DNA of 64,000 nucleotides. It comes from Atrichornis clamosus (taxonomy: Eukaryota > Chordata > Aves > Passeriformes > Menuridae). The position numbers were made by a program, and so were the translations under genes. Below are positions 24,703-37,520 of the stretch, piece by piece (the stretch's first letter is position 1; every line of letters starts with the position of its first letter). The stretch spans positions 44,661-108,660 of the forward strand of contig WBMZ01000398.1 of assembly GCA_013400975.1 (NCBI GenBank), written 5' to 3'. A model generated the notes under the pieces. That model ran no database searches. It was not told the origin of the DNA and saw only the letters and a program-made list of their open reading frames with translations.

Positions 24703-27700
24703 AACCTTGTGTTCTGGAGATTGCATTCATGTGAGAGGTATTCAATTTCAGTATTTGCTACTGTAGTAGAGGCATAAACTATTAGTAAAGGATTTGTGAA
24801 AGACCTCATCTCTTATGTATAGTGCCACAATCATATTTAACTCTGTGATGGTGACCACAAGGCAAGATCACAATGCATATAGTAACAACACAAACAAGGA
24901 AACTCAAAATAGTGCATTCACATTACACATTGTCCACACCACCATCCTGGCACCAGAGCCAATCCTTTCAAGCGTAATAAAGTGAAGGTATTATAATTAG
25001 AGAGTTCATAATGCCATTTAATCAAGTGTGGAGCTAGAGCACAGTGGGTTGTATACCAAAGACAAAACCACATGAAGCAGCACAATGCTGAGTGCAAGAA
25101 AGGGCACACATACTCTTCAGGGAAAATAAGTTACTACAAAGCCATGTTTGTTTTCAAGTACTCGATCAAGAGTTTGCATACTAGGTAATTTCACATCATG
25201 AAAATAAGTTATTTCATAAACTGAAAATGAAGTAAGACCACAAAAATGTCTTTTGATTCTTACAGACAGAAAACCCCAGTGTGAAGCTCTCAATTTGTGA
25301 ATTAATTCTTCGGAGTTTTACTGGATGAATTAATTCTACTTCAACATTATTATAATTATTTTTCTACTACAGCTTATTATTTACAAAGTGCTTTATAATA
25401 ACTAAGCAGTTTCTGTGATACCTGTAGAAGTCTCCATGTAGTGAGGCTGAGACAGTAGTATCCTGAGCTACCAGCAGCAGAACAGCAAGGGCCAAGTGAA
25501 ATCAGGAGTAAACAGAAGACTTTTCCATGATCAGCCCATTTTTCCAGGGTTCACAGTATCCTTGGCACACCCTAGTATGATCACAATCAAGATAACAATA
25601 CAAATGCTCCTTCCCATGTCTCAAAACTGGACTGGGAACTACCCTGATCCTCTCACACGAAACAGAAAAATGTACGCTTAAAAAACCCAAAAAATTAGTC
25701 ACAAATCAGGAAATTGCCCTTGCAAAGGAGAGCGATCAGACAGTGACTTGCATGTTTTAAGTTAGTCTCCTGACAGACCTGAAAGATCTTGCACACCTGC
25801 CTGCATAGGACTCAAGCTGCCGGAAGGCAGGACCGAACAAAACACACAATGGATACCCTAATGACAACGGCTGCAACTACTGCTCCTTCCCTCTCTGACA
25901 CACCACAGATGTGTGGCACTGTTCCTTATTAGAAACAGAGAAAAGGCTACTCCTGTCCTAAGCAGCCCTCATTTTAATCACACCATAACGTTTTTAGGAA
26001 AACATAAAAAATAGCTTCCATTTTATGTATGGAGAAACTTGCTTGACAAACACAGCCAGGAGCACCACCACTGAACATTCCAGAAAAACACATGGGATTT
26101 GGAGCACAAAAAGTGTTACAGACCTAATCTTGATCTTGATTTGGGGCCTTCAGAACTCAAATATAATTTTTCATTATAATACACACACAATAAATATATC
26201 TAATGTATGTATCCAATTAACAACACACAAGTAACATTAGAAAAATTAAAGCAGAAAAATTATGTGGCAGTACAGAACTTCCAAAATAACTCGCGAGCAA
26301 GCAAGAGCCTTCAGACTGAAGTGTTCTTTAAAGATTTATTACATATATAACAGCACATTCTCAAATGACTGGAGATCAAGAAATGGAAAGATCTGAACTA
26401 AAACAGGATCTGATTTAACAGCCATTAAAGGTTGTAAAAAAGATTCCCACTGGCTTTAGCCAGTGTTGGGTCATACCCTGGTCACACTTCTACGCAGCTT
26501 TGCTGCACTGTTCAGCTTATTTGTACGACAGCTACACAGTCAGCCCGCCCCATCCCAAGATACGACCTCTCGTCTGCCTGGATATTCTGCACAGACAACA
26601 GCACGACACTCCTAAGGGCTAAGACAGGACTTGGCAAACCAGGAGCCAATTTTACCATATACTGTAGAGTCCCACACAACCATTGCCATCTCTAGAGAAG
26701 CACTGGATCAGCAGCTGTTTATCTTATAATATTTTCAAAGTTTGACCAACTGGTTTCCTCCTTCCTTGCTCAAGTCCTTTTTCATAATTGATTGTTCAAA
26801 GCAAGAAAGCCACAGACATCACATGCTTTTATCACTTATTCCCAAATAACTCATTAATTTAAGAACTTGTATTGCTTTTGTTGGGTCATTTATACATTTA
26901 AAATACATAGGTGCTTAACTTCTGTAGGAATAAGCATTCCAAAACATCTCCAATTACCCTGGAAGGGAAATTAGATGCTTGCTTTGTCTCTTCCTTGAAA
27001 GCATTAATTTACATAAGAGAGCAGAAAACTTTCCCCTCATCTGCACTCTAAAAAGTATTCCTTGAAATATGGGAGAATGCTTAACACACAAAAGAATTCT
27101 CACTTAACAGATATACACCATAATTCACAGCTTTGAAATGGACAAAATGGAAGTCTACTCTTTATTAGTGGAGACAAATGTTTGTCACCTTCATCTCCAA
27201 TGTTATTCTTCTGTAACTAGAGGGTATGTTCCCAGTTCAGTCTGAGGGAGATTTAGGCACATGATATTAAGCACAAAACTTGAGGAACATGAATCAAGTC
27301 GAAGTGCTGCAGAACACTTTAGTCACAAGCAGGACACAGGACAGTCAAGATAAAAATCATGCTGCTCTTAATATCCTTAGGGATTTATCCTGCCAGCACT
27401 AAATGACAGTTTTGCTTATGAGAGGTACTGGAAAAACAGAGCAACAGTAAGGATAAAAATGCATCTGAAATCCTTTATTGAAGCAAGTAATTTTAATGAA
27501 TGCTTCGTCTCTACTGCTTTTGACTGAACCTGTGCCCTGATACTGACCTGTTTAGATTCCCACCCGCTTCACTCTGCTTACATGCGCAGTGTTGATTCCA
27601 CAAACATCCCAAAGGGCCATTTACACCAAAGAGTATGTTTGCTGTACTGATTACATACTTCAAATGCCATTAATGTCTGTCTTTCAGAAAGTCTGCAGTG

Positions 27701-30700
27701 CCTTGTTTGAAAGTCAGGCTTTTTAAGAGATACAAACTGGCAAACACAAAAATCAGTACCTAAACCCAAACCTGAAGGTTCCTATTTTCTACACGTTCCA
27801 TAGAAAAATTTCTTTTTATTATTTTCTCTTGCTCTATTAATTGCTATTTAAAATATTAGCCCCTTATTTGCACCATAGTTTCTTGTTAATGCTTCAAACA
27901 AATGCAGTTCTTTGACATGGATTAAAACTATTTGGTATCCATTTCAAATAACGCATGTTCCACACCTAAACACATTGCATCACACCTTATTTTTTTTAAT
28001 TTCAGTCATTCTAATTTTCCCTAAGGCAAGACACTAGAATAATCACTTTATTGTTACAATTACTGACACTGACCCTCAGAAGGTGATAGCATTTTGAACC
28101 CATTTGATTACATTAGTCTTAATAGATCCTAATGAAAATACAAGTAAATCCTCTTTCTTATCACTCAGTCTCATTAATTTCAGCAGTCACTATAACTCAA
28201 CCACTCAGAGGGCTTTTTTAAAGCACACACAGAGCACAAATGAAAGAACTTGCACTGCCTTTCATACATACGTTTTATCTCGTTGACTGAACAAATTTAG
28301 GGTAACTCTAAAAACGGATTCCCAAGTGTCCCAAGATAGAGTTGTCACAATAACAATTGGGGTTAACTCTGTACAACACTGACAACACAGCAGCAGCCCA
28401 TGGGAGAGAAGACCCAAGAAGGTATCCACCCAAGAGCTCACATTCGAAGCAAAACTGAATATACAGGATGTGCCTGGAAGTGAATAAAAGGAAATAAATA
28501 TGACTATTGCTACTGACTTACGTCCTGCCGACACTGCAGAAGTGTTGAGTTTTTAGGTGGAATTTGAGCAGAGCAAGGAGGGAAAGGAATATCTTATAGG
28601 GAAGCGTGTCCCATGTGCAGAAGGGATGCCAGCAAAGGCATGAAGACTGTCATGGGAGAAGCAGGTGGCCAGAGCATCAATACTCACACTACTGAAAGAA
28701 CAGCCTTCTGGCAAAGACAGTCACCTACAGGTGCTCACATCCACAGTGCCCAAAATTGCTCTGGCAAGCCAAAGACAAGTGCACAGCTCCAGTGGGTAGC
28801 TGTCATCTGCACTTCCCTACCTGATGGCACCTTTAGAAAACAGAGGTCCCGATGTGAGAAATCCGAGTAGCCCACAAATGAGCCAACTGTGCTGAAATCT
28901 GGTTTGCCTGCAGAGGTCAGGACAGCTCATCAGCCAGCTGCTCTGCTATGTAAGTGTAACGAGACACTCGCAGCTTGCTGCCCCTCCAGTGTAATTGCAC
29001 ACCTTGTTCTTTGTAATCATGCTTACCACTTGTACGCTGCTGTAGAGACGTAACTAATCCTCACAGATCCCACTGAGAGGCAGGCAGAAAAGTATTACCA
29101 TCCCCATTTTGCAAATGGAGACAAATATCTATTACCTACAGGAGTCAGTTAATTACTAGAATAACCTGATGCACTTCCACAGGCCTGGAAAGATTCAGCC
29201 TCATGCTTGCCAGTGGCCAACTTGGTCAGCAGAGGTCAAGTCATTTGCCAAAAGCCATAGGGTGTTATAGGGAGAGACAGGACAAAAACTTCAAGTGCTG
29301 AAGCCAGTTTTGTTCTCAGGTCACTGTAAAAACCACACCCAGTAAATACCTGTGGCGGGTTGGTTTGGGATTTTTTAGCAGGGAATTTGGGGGCTGAAGA
29401 TTTTTTGGTCATCATTTTAGGGTTTGTTTGTTATTAAATCAACCTATAAGGTATTCTAATTAAAATAAACTAGAAGTTTTGCTACAGTTTTTCAAGTTGG
29501 AGGTGAGAAATTCCCCATAGTTTTATTAATCCTGAAAATAATTACAATTATTATTTGTTTGCTGCAGCATCCAGAAAACACTGCCAGAAGAGAGAAAGTT
29601 ACTTATAAATGAAATGCATAATATGTGAAAAACAGAGGGCAGCAACATAAAAATGATGTGATATATACACACAGTAATTAATGAGAAAGTGGCACAATAC
29701 ATTTTTCTGTCTGTTGTTACCAGGCTACAGATATCCTGGTTGATAGAGAAAAGAAGTTTCAGTAGCCACTTTTTGTTATTTTTAAGGTCTCAAAGTTAAA
29801 ATCAAGCAAATGTAATTAGCTATTTCTGTGTTTAAAGCCAAACATGATCAATAAAAATGAACCAACCATCCAAACTTCCATGACAATCATAAAATGACAT
29901 TATTTGTTCTTGAAACTTTTCTGAGATACTTGATTTCCATTTTCCATCTCTTACGGATTTAGCACTGGTAAGAACTCCAGGAATGGAAAATGATCATGTC
30001 AGCTTGGTTTAAACAATCATTTGACTCCAAAAAGCAAGGTTTTAAATACATTTATCAACACAAGGCCAAGAGCCAGGTTGGGGAACTGATGCCAATATTA
30101 TTTTCAGATCCACTGCTATTGCTCCGTCCCTTTTCAACGTACATTGCTCATCAAAACAGGAGCTGTATGGTTTACAACCCCGCACTGAAGTTACTTCTCC
30201 TTAGCAGGAAACATTCACAAAGCTGTTTTAAAATACAGATTGATGTTGTAGCCAGGTGCACAGACAGAAACACCAACATAATGGCTAACTAGATAAAACT
30301 TCCCTCGCCACTGTCTTTATGCTGTTGAGACTTTTCCCACCCTTTGGTAACCTTCATTTTTTTAACTCCCTGCTTGAACAAAAAGCGGCAATGCTATTTT
30401 TCATCAGCCTTTAAAGGAATCCTCTCCAACCATTTCTGACTTGGGTGGGAGGTGGAAGGAGAGGATTTACCTCAAGAACTAAGCTGAGCAGCCAGCTGTT
30501 CCAACTAGGCCTCCCTTTGGTGAGGCATGAGCTAGAACAGCACATTTCCCTTCTCAGCAATGAACAATTCAATACCTGTTCATCTCATGCATCTGTACAA
30601 GAAAAAAGCATGATGCTTGCTCGTTGGTTGCTTATTTTCAGGACCTCTGCCGAAGGACACTTAGGCTTCAGGGAAGGTACCACACTGATGCTTATTTTCT

Positions 30701-33700
30701 GTTTGAGGATGCCAACAGGATTCATTACTGTAAAGTAAAATTGCTCTGTCTACATTAAAAAAAGAAAAACCAAAACATTTTTCTTTGGCTCTGGAAGTGG
30801 AAACAGGACTGAGTATGCCTTACACAACAGAACTCAGAAGACATGAAGGTCAATTATATGACACTATATATCTGAAATCCAACATTAACGTAAAAAATAC
30901 CTTTCAGATAATCAATCCAGCTTGTTTACTAAACTACCTGGCTAACTGCCAAAAGACAGCGATTTCAAGGGGTTTTTATAGATTCACTCAGAAAAACAAA
31001 AATCCATTTTCTAGAATAGGACTCACAATTCACCAACTCCTTAAGACAAAAGAAATGGATTAGAATTGCGGCTTTTTTCAGCCTTCAGTTACACAGCTTT
31101 ACAGTCAAAATACACATCTTGGGATAAACCAACTTGCCTGTTTACATTACCTTTCATGTTTCCACATGCAAAATTTGCCTACCAGTTTTTAGGGATTATG
31201 TAAATAGTTATTAACGTCATGTGGTTTTAACTACTAGGAGAAAATCCCAGATAAAATTGCTCACCAAATGACCTTTATAGCTTTCCCTTAGCACGCAAAA
31301 TTAAGCAAGAAAGTCGTGTAATAATCATATGTGTTTTTTAAGTAACATTATTTCAGAAATAATTTCTTCTTTTTAAAGAAATAAAGCTGAGTTTGCACAA
31401 ACCACTAAGACACTCAACAGACAGAAGACACACTCCAAAAAAATCTAGTATCAAAGTGTACAAACATAAAATACTTCCCCACATTTTACGGTCCCCAGAA
31501 ATTATAACAGCAATCTTCTAGACTGATCTCTCCACTCCCATTAATAATCATTCAGTACTGCAGGGATCTCTGAGCCATAGGGCAGCTGGATCATTCTTGC
31601 ATTATATAGCACATAAACACACTTTAAAAGCTTGTTACAGATACAAATATATGTATACTACAGGTAATTACAAGTCTCAGATAAAGTCAGAAAATATAGT
31701 ATTTTTTTCCTTTTTACAACATAGAAGTGTTTGCTTTTTCTAGCAAAAGAATTCTGACTTCTCACTGGAAGACTGTAAACCAAATTTATCAGTTTTGGGG
31801 GTATTTTTTTAGCAGGCAGAACTATTTTGGGCCAAAAACTGAGGGGTGAAGAGAGGGGAAAGGAGGAAAAGCAAAGAAGCCAAACCAACCAGCCACTGGT
31901 ACCCTGAGACAGCTGACGTACAACACTTCCCAGCTCCAGTTACCACGTAACAACACCAGAAGTTTCATGCTAACAGGAGGTCAGACCCAGAAGTATGGCG
32001 GGAAAGGGCCAAGCTTGGCTGGCACCAGGTAAGGCTGTGGCTGTGAAGTGAGCCCAAGCAGGGCACTACGGCAGAGCACAGCCTGCCCGCCAGCGCCCAG
32101 TCCCAGCCATGCAGAAGAACGGGGGACACGAGCCTCCTGCCTCAGTTTCTCCACCTGAAGCAACAACATTTACCCACCTCACACCAGAGCAGTGAAAAGG
32201 TTAACTCATGTGTGCAAAGTGCTTTTAGAATGAAAGCACGCTTTATTTCTCGCCTTTCAGCAACGGCAGTCAACCTCGCAGAAATCTGAGTAGCCGGGAG
32301 CTTCCTATTCAGCCAGTTATAAAAGTCACGGTTCTCTTGATAGCTCTGCGTGACCCACTTCTCCACCTCGAGCCTGCCGCAGTACTATTTAAATGTCGAG
32401 GAGTTTATCAGTATATAACTGAAATGTTAAGGGGGGAAGCATATTAGTGGGGACAGGAAAAGGCAAAATTTATGACACATAAAAGGCACTGCTTATTCAG
32501 ATGAAATTTATTATATCCCATTTGAGTTAAAATATCACATATGTATGAGACCTTAATGAAACCGTAATCCAGACGGGAGCGCAGAGAAGGCTGAGTGAGC
32601 CGTGTGCTTGTGCAGAAAGAATTTGCTCCTGAAGCCTGGCAGGCAGAGGCATAACCAGCTGCGTGTCTGCCTGTGTGTTCAGGGCCAGCATCAGCAACCC
32701 AAAAACAAAGACCCCTACGGCCCCGGAAATTAACGGAAGTGAATTGTGGAAACAAACCAACAAAGGAAGACATATCCAAGGTTTCAAATCTATTCAATAT
32801 TAGACATTGTGGGGTAAAGGCACAATGAATCACAGCTGATTAGTGCTAAGCCAGGCTCTTATTGCCTGTGTGCACAGCAAGTATCAAGACAGAAACCCAA
32901 ACCCTATGGGATGCTTCAGGGGTTTCCAAGACAAAAATGTGAAAACAACCGTTTCCACAGAAGGGACTCTTCTGCAGATTATTTAAACAAAGTGGGTTTA
33001 GTCCATTCCATCTCTTACTTAGGAGGCTTGGAGGAGGCTTTCACTTACCCGTCCTGTAGATGAGGTATGAATACCCTTGCTGCTTATTTGCAGATGAAGG
33101 AGTAGGAGGACAGCAACTGGATTCCTGTTTAGTCCCATTAAACATGTAGTGGTGTAAGAAGAGCTCAATGAGTCTGGCCACTGCCCTTTCCGCTGAATCT
33201 GCCAGTGAGTCACTAGCCAAGACATATGTACATACACAACCCTATAAAAGGTACACTAGAACTGGACTTCTGTGCCTCCTTTTCAGAGATTTCTTCCCAC
33301 ATGCTGCCTCCACTCCCTCTTGTCCACCTCTGACCAGCACAGGACTGTACAAGGGAAGTCTGCATTCACAGCCTGCTGCTGGCATCACTATTACAGAACG
33401 AAAGGCAGCGACATCAAAAGGCACCAGCCTAGCTCATTTCAAAAGTTTTTATTTCCTTCAATACCATCTTTCTGCCATAGCTCACTTTGCGAATACAACA
33501 TATGCTGTACACATCTCTGGCTCAGTTCATACTGATACTGTGAGCAATATTTCAAATACTGAATTAAGGAAGTCATGGTTCAAGGTACCTATTGTCAGTT
33601 GACTATGTCACCAAGAAATATTATTACTGACTATTTATTTGCTAGATTAAATCATGATTAAATATTTCTGAAAAGCAAGATAGTTGTCTTCAGCACCAGT

Positions 33701-33890
33701 TAACCAGGAAGCCGGAAAGTGTGGCAGCAGATGTAGGAGCCACTATTACGTCAACTGTTCATGTGCAGTGCTACCGACAGCTGAAGCTCAGAGGCCAGCA
33801 ACAGCAATTGTCTTGGTGACGTGGTGATGACCACATCAACTGCTGTCCTGGTAAGCCTTCTCCTAGCACTCACTGGCATGCTCTATCTAG
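24703..33890. other. Non-coding stretch, no gene seen
   Basis: No recognisable exon in about 9 kb. The sequence is ordinary AT-leaning unique DNA with few low-complexity patches (an A/C run at 25680-25698; T/G-rich sequence at 29349-29435). A segment at 33670-33860 has more structure, including GTGGT/ACCAC arms near 33822-33835 and a CTGGTAAGC donor-like motif near 33848-33856, but no paired acceptor or coding signal. The frames at 30445-31063 and 32444-33602 (up to 144 codons) overlap in several phases and are unrecognised. Confidence 0.6.
25298..25337. promoter_or_regulatory. Two copies of a 12-base palindromic AT motif
   Basis: TGAATTAATTCT occurs exactly at 25298-25309 and again at 25326-25337, 28 bases apart. 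Each holds the palindrome GAATTAATTC, which contains overlapping TAATT homeodomain cores. Neighbouring sequence is AT-rich with further TAAT cores. Repetition of an exact 12-mer suggests paired factor sites, or a local duplication. Confidence 0.4.
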
Positions 33891-33987
33891 TCTCATTAAA
33901 AAAAAACCCAAACAAAAAAACCCAACACACCAACAAAAAACCTAAACCAAAACAAAACAAACCTTCCTCTATTTCTCATCCTTATTG
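33891..33987 (+). repeat. 97-base G-free tract, A/C-rich core
   Basis: No G occurs across 97 bases of the + strand. Bases 33898-33963 are A and C except for one T at about 33943. Same class as the tract at 24561-24702. Confidence 0.9.
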
Positions 33988-36010
33988 ATAAACTAATTAA
34001 ACCACAGAAGGCCAGGACATAAATCCCTGCAGAACACAAGACAGATGGTCAAGGACAGACAAACTTAACTCTAATTTCCCTCATTTTGAACAAGGTGAAA
34101 GATTTTCAGAAAACCCATATGAGGAGAAGTATGAAATCAATATACTGAATGTGTTTGGCTTATGTCCATTTATGGGCCTCATACTTAACATTTTAAGCTG
34201 ATATTAAGTGTTACTGTAGAAACAAGCAAATACGTGCATTGTTCTTCAAACAGTAAACAAATAGCAAACTCATAAACCAGGAAATACACTACATTTGTAA
34301 ATAGCATATTTAAAAATCCTGTGGATATATTTCTGGGCATCCAACATGAACTCTCACTTTAAAAAGACACAAATACGACTGCAGGTATAGTTAGAGCTCT
34401 GGCTAACACACAGGACAGCATTAGCAGCAATGAGCAGAATTTAGGAATTCTTGACATGAATGTGTCATACAAAGAATGGAACATTGACAGCTAAACAGAT
34501 AATAAGCCTTCTTAAAATGCAAGTTAACAGCTAAATTATATTAATGCTTTTACATCATTATTTTCTTAAATACAACATATGCCTACTGTACTGAAAACAT
34601 GAATTTTTTGGAAAACAATGAAAAATCTGGTCCAGGTCAGTGAGTATAAAAAAAGTACAAGAAACAAGATGACTTAGCATGGGCAAATTATTAAAAAAAC
34701 CCCACCAAAACATAACTAAAAGAAACGCCACATCAACCAGAATTAGCCTGTTTCTGTCTTTCTTTAAGTTCCTTAATTCACAATACTGTTTTGTAGTTGC
34801 TTTGAATTATCATATCAAATGTATGACTTCACCATAAGCTTCACTGTAAGCAATGCTTACATCTCCTGGAGTTTGGTGGTTATCTGAGAAGTACTCCTTT
34901 CACACCTCACCAGTTTTAAGGCATATTTTTAGCCTTTCTAGTCGCAAGCAGTATCTAGAATATGTGACCACTGAAGCAGTAACAGCCAGTAGAGGATTTT
35001 CCTCTAGATATCCTTCTTGAATTAGCTTGGCCTGCTATATACAAACACCTTACGTGATGATACTGCCTGGTAAGCAGTGCTGCCTCTCTGATCTAGAGGA
35101 GCACTACGGTACCATTTCCAAATGCCTACAAACAGGTCAGGTGTCTGATTCTTGGCCAGACATGGGCCTGGGGGCACTGCCTTGAGCTCTGCAGTAAAAT
35201 GCAAAGCTCATTACTGGACTTTGAATTTTTAGCATCTCTTTTACACTCGCTCAAATAAGGAAGCACCCCTAGAGAAGCCAAGGTGCGCACACAGACTCAC
35301 AAAAAGTAGGTGCTGTGATTTGTGCTAACGAGACAGAAATAGCAGCATGACCAAGACCCAAGTACACGATATGACACATGCAGCTGTCTAAATAGCTCTG
35401 CTGCCAGTGTCACTGCATGCTAATGGCATTCCCTTCTGCTTGGCCTCGTCTCTCCACTTTACACACGAGTTTAAAAATTCAGGCACTTCCAGCTCCACCT
35501 AGACTGAACGATCTACTTAAGCAAATAGGAAAAATAGCCACACAACTAGTTAAGATATCACTCCTTTGGAAAGGAGTGGAAAAAAGCTTCAATCACATGG
35601 CAAGAACTTATGTAAGCATCTCTTACTTCAAGTGTATTAAAAAAAAGTGACAAATTTTTGTTTGCTTTCCATCTTTATGGTCTTTTTCAAAGGAAAAGGA
35701 GTAGGAAATAAAAAGCATTTACATCTCCTATACATTAACAATCAATGCAATATTGTGAAAATATCAAAAGAGGAACTTCTGTTTACCTGTCATCTCCTTA
35801 AGAACATGTTTTACTGAATAAACTACTTTCTGATGCATTTTGTGCACTTCTTTTATGTCTAAAATGTCTTAGAGTAATTTCAAGCACATGAACATGAGTT
35901 AGAAATACCCCAGTGATTTACATGTCCAGTAGAGTTATGCCACGGCGTTGTCACGTCTCTTAAAACTTTTAATTAACTTCAAGGAGGGAAAACCAAATTT
36001 ATATTTATAA

Positions 36011-36031
36011 AATTAGATTTATAATCTAATT
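36011..36031. repeat. AT-rich hairpin
   Basis: AATTAGAT (36011-36018) pairs exactly with ATCTAATT (36024-36031) across a five-base loop. It is a paired homeodomain-core arrangement or a chance AT palindrome. Confidence 0.8.
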
Positions 36032-37269
36032 GCATTGTAATCCCAGCATACTGTAGTGGATCCAGTACCCCTACCACTTCAGTGCATTCTTCATAGCACC
36101 CATGCAACCAATAAGACATCAAGAGCCAAAAATATCAGTCAAAAGACCTTTCTTCTCTAAGGGACACCGTGTGCCTACAACAGACAATACTCAATGCCAG
36201 CAAAATCCACATAAAATATTTTTAGGAGTTTTTGGGAGCATACATGTTTTGTAAAATCTGGATGCCATCACATGAACTTGGACTTACACTTCTGTTTGAG
36301 ATTCTAAACTGGACCAAAATTTTAGATAGACCAAGACAAGAAAAAAAGAGAAACTTATCTGGGATTAGATTGTGGCACCAGAGTATTAGAAACTAGCTAA
36401 ATACAGTAAAATACACACCACTTCGTTACTAACCAAGAAAGGAGCTAAACCAGAGATGTATTAATCTACCTCGCTAGCACAAGACATTTCTGGTGAAATG
36501 TAGGTCTTTTCTGGGTCTGTTGCCTGCCAGATGGACTCTGCTGTGCACAATAAACAGAAGAGCTCACACCACAGGCACCAGTGATCAGACACTCAGGGCC
36601 ATCAGTCACCAAAGAGAAAACCAGGCACTGCTGCACCCTCTCCTGAAATGTGTACATGGCCAACAGAAAGCACCTGCTCACAACCACTATCATTTTGGGT
36701 GTAGGCAGGACTGACTCCAGCCCTCCAGTAAGCCTTAGAAGACATGGAAGAAAGTATCAGTGGTCAGTCCTTTATAATAGAGCTTTTTACCAGCTTTAAA
36801 TTCTCTTAAGAAAATATAATTGCTTCACAGGAAATTAAACCCAGACATCCAAAAGCAATACAGAAAATCACTTACCAAAAGCAAGCATCTCTTTGCCAAC
36901 ATATTAATAAAACAACAAATGCATTCAGAGCCGATAGAAATTTAGCAGGTTGAGGGTTTACAGACTCTTGCTTTAAGAAAAACCAAACCTTATATGTGGC
37001 TTAAAAAGGATCTACATATATAAATATACCATTAAAGAATGAGCAACTCTACCTCAGGCAATTAGGAAAAAAAAGATAATGTTTATGCCTGCCAGCCATA
37101 TACAAAAGTCAAAGCCCAAAATTCCTGCTTGGCCTCAGCTACAGTAAGAGTTTATATCCCATGCAAGGAGACCACAGTCACCTGTGCATTGCCCCATTTG
37201 GGCTGCTGGCAGGGCCACGCACCTGGGCAGGAAGGCCAGGTGAGGGTGGAGAAAGCCAAGTTTGATGGA

Positions 37270-37520
37270 AACAGTCAACATCTGTGCAAATTAATGAGTT
37301 CAACTTAATTATCTCCCAACAGAAAGATTAAATAGGGTGCAACTGGTGATATGAAATCATCCTAATGGGTTCCACTGCTTGAATCCACCACTCATCAAGC
37401 TGAATTGATTTTTAAGCAGTGGAAATTCAAACAACTCCCATGAGAAAGTAACACAATTCCCATCTCAATCAAATACATTGTAATAGTTACATATAAAATG
37501 TGATTTTTTTCAAGAGGGAG
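37270..37520. promoter_or_regulatory. Possible conserved non-coding element
   Basis: Repeat-free complex sequence with GCAAATTAATGAG, CTTAATTATC, CCTAATGGG and GAATTGATTTTTAAG motifs. Several TAAT-type cores lie within about 150 bases, without low complexity. Judged by appearance only. Confidence 0.25.

Noticed and set aside
29348..29435. TGTGGCGGGTTG start similar to the beginning of the ERVL-type LTR
   Set aside because: Only about 12 bases agree before the sequence becomes T/G-rich; no further blocks follow.
32444..33602. Frames of 129 and 144 codons on opposite strands
   Set aside because: No familiar motif, no splice sites that fit; probably chance.
33670..33860. Possible exon ending at a CTGGTAAGC donor-like motif
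   Set aside because: No convincing acceptor and no recognisable open frame leading to it.
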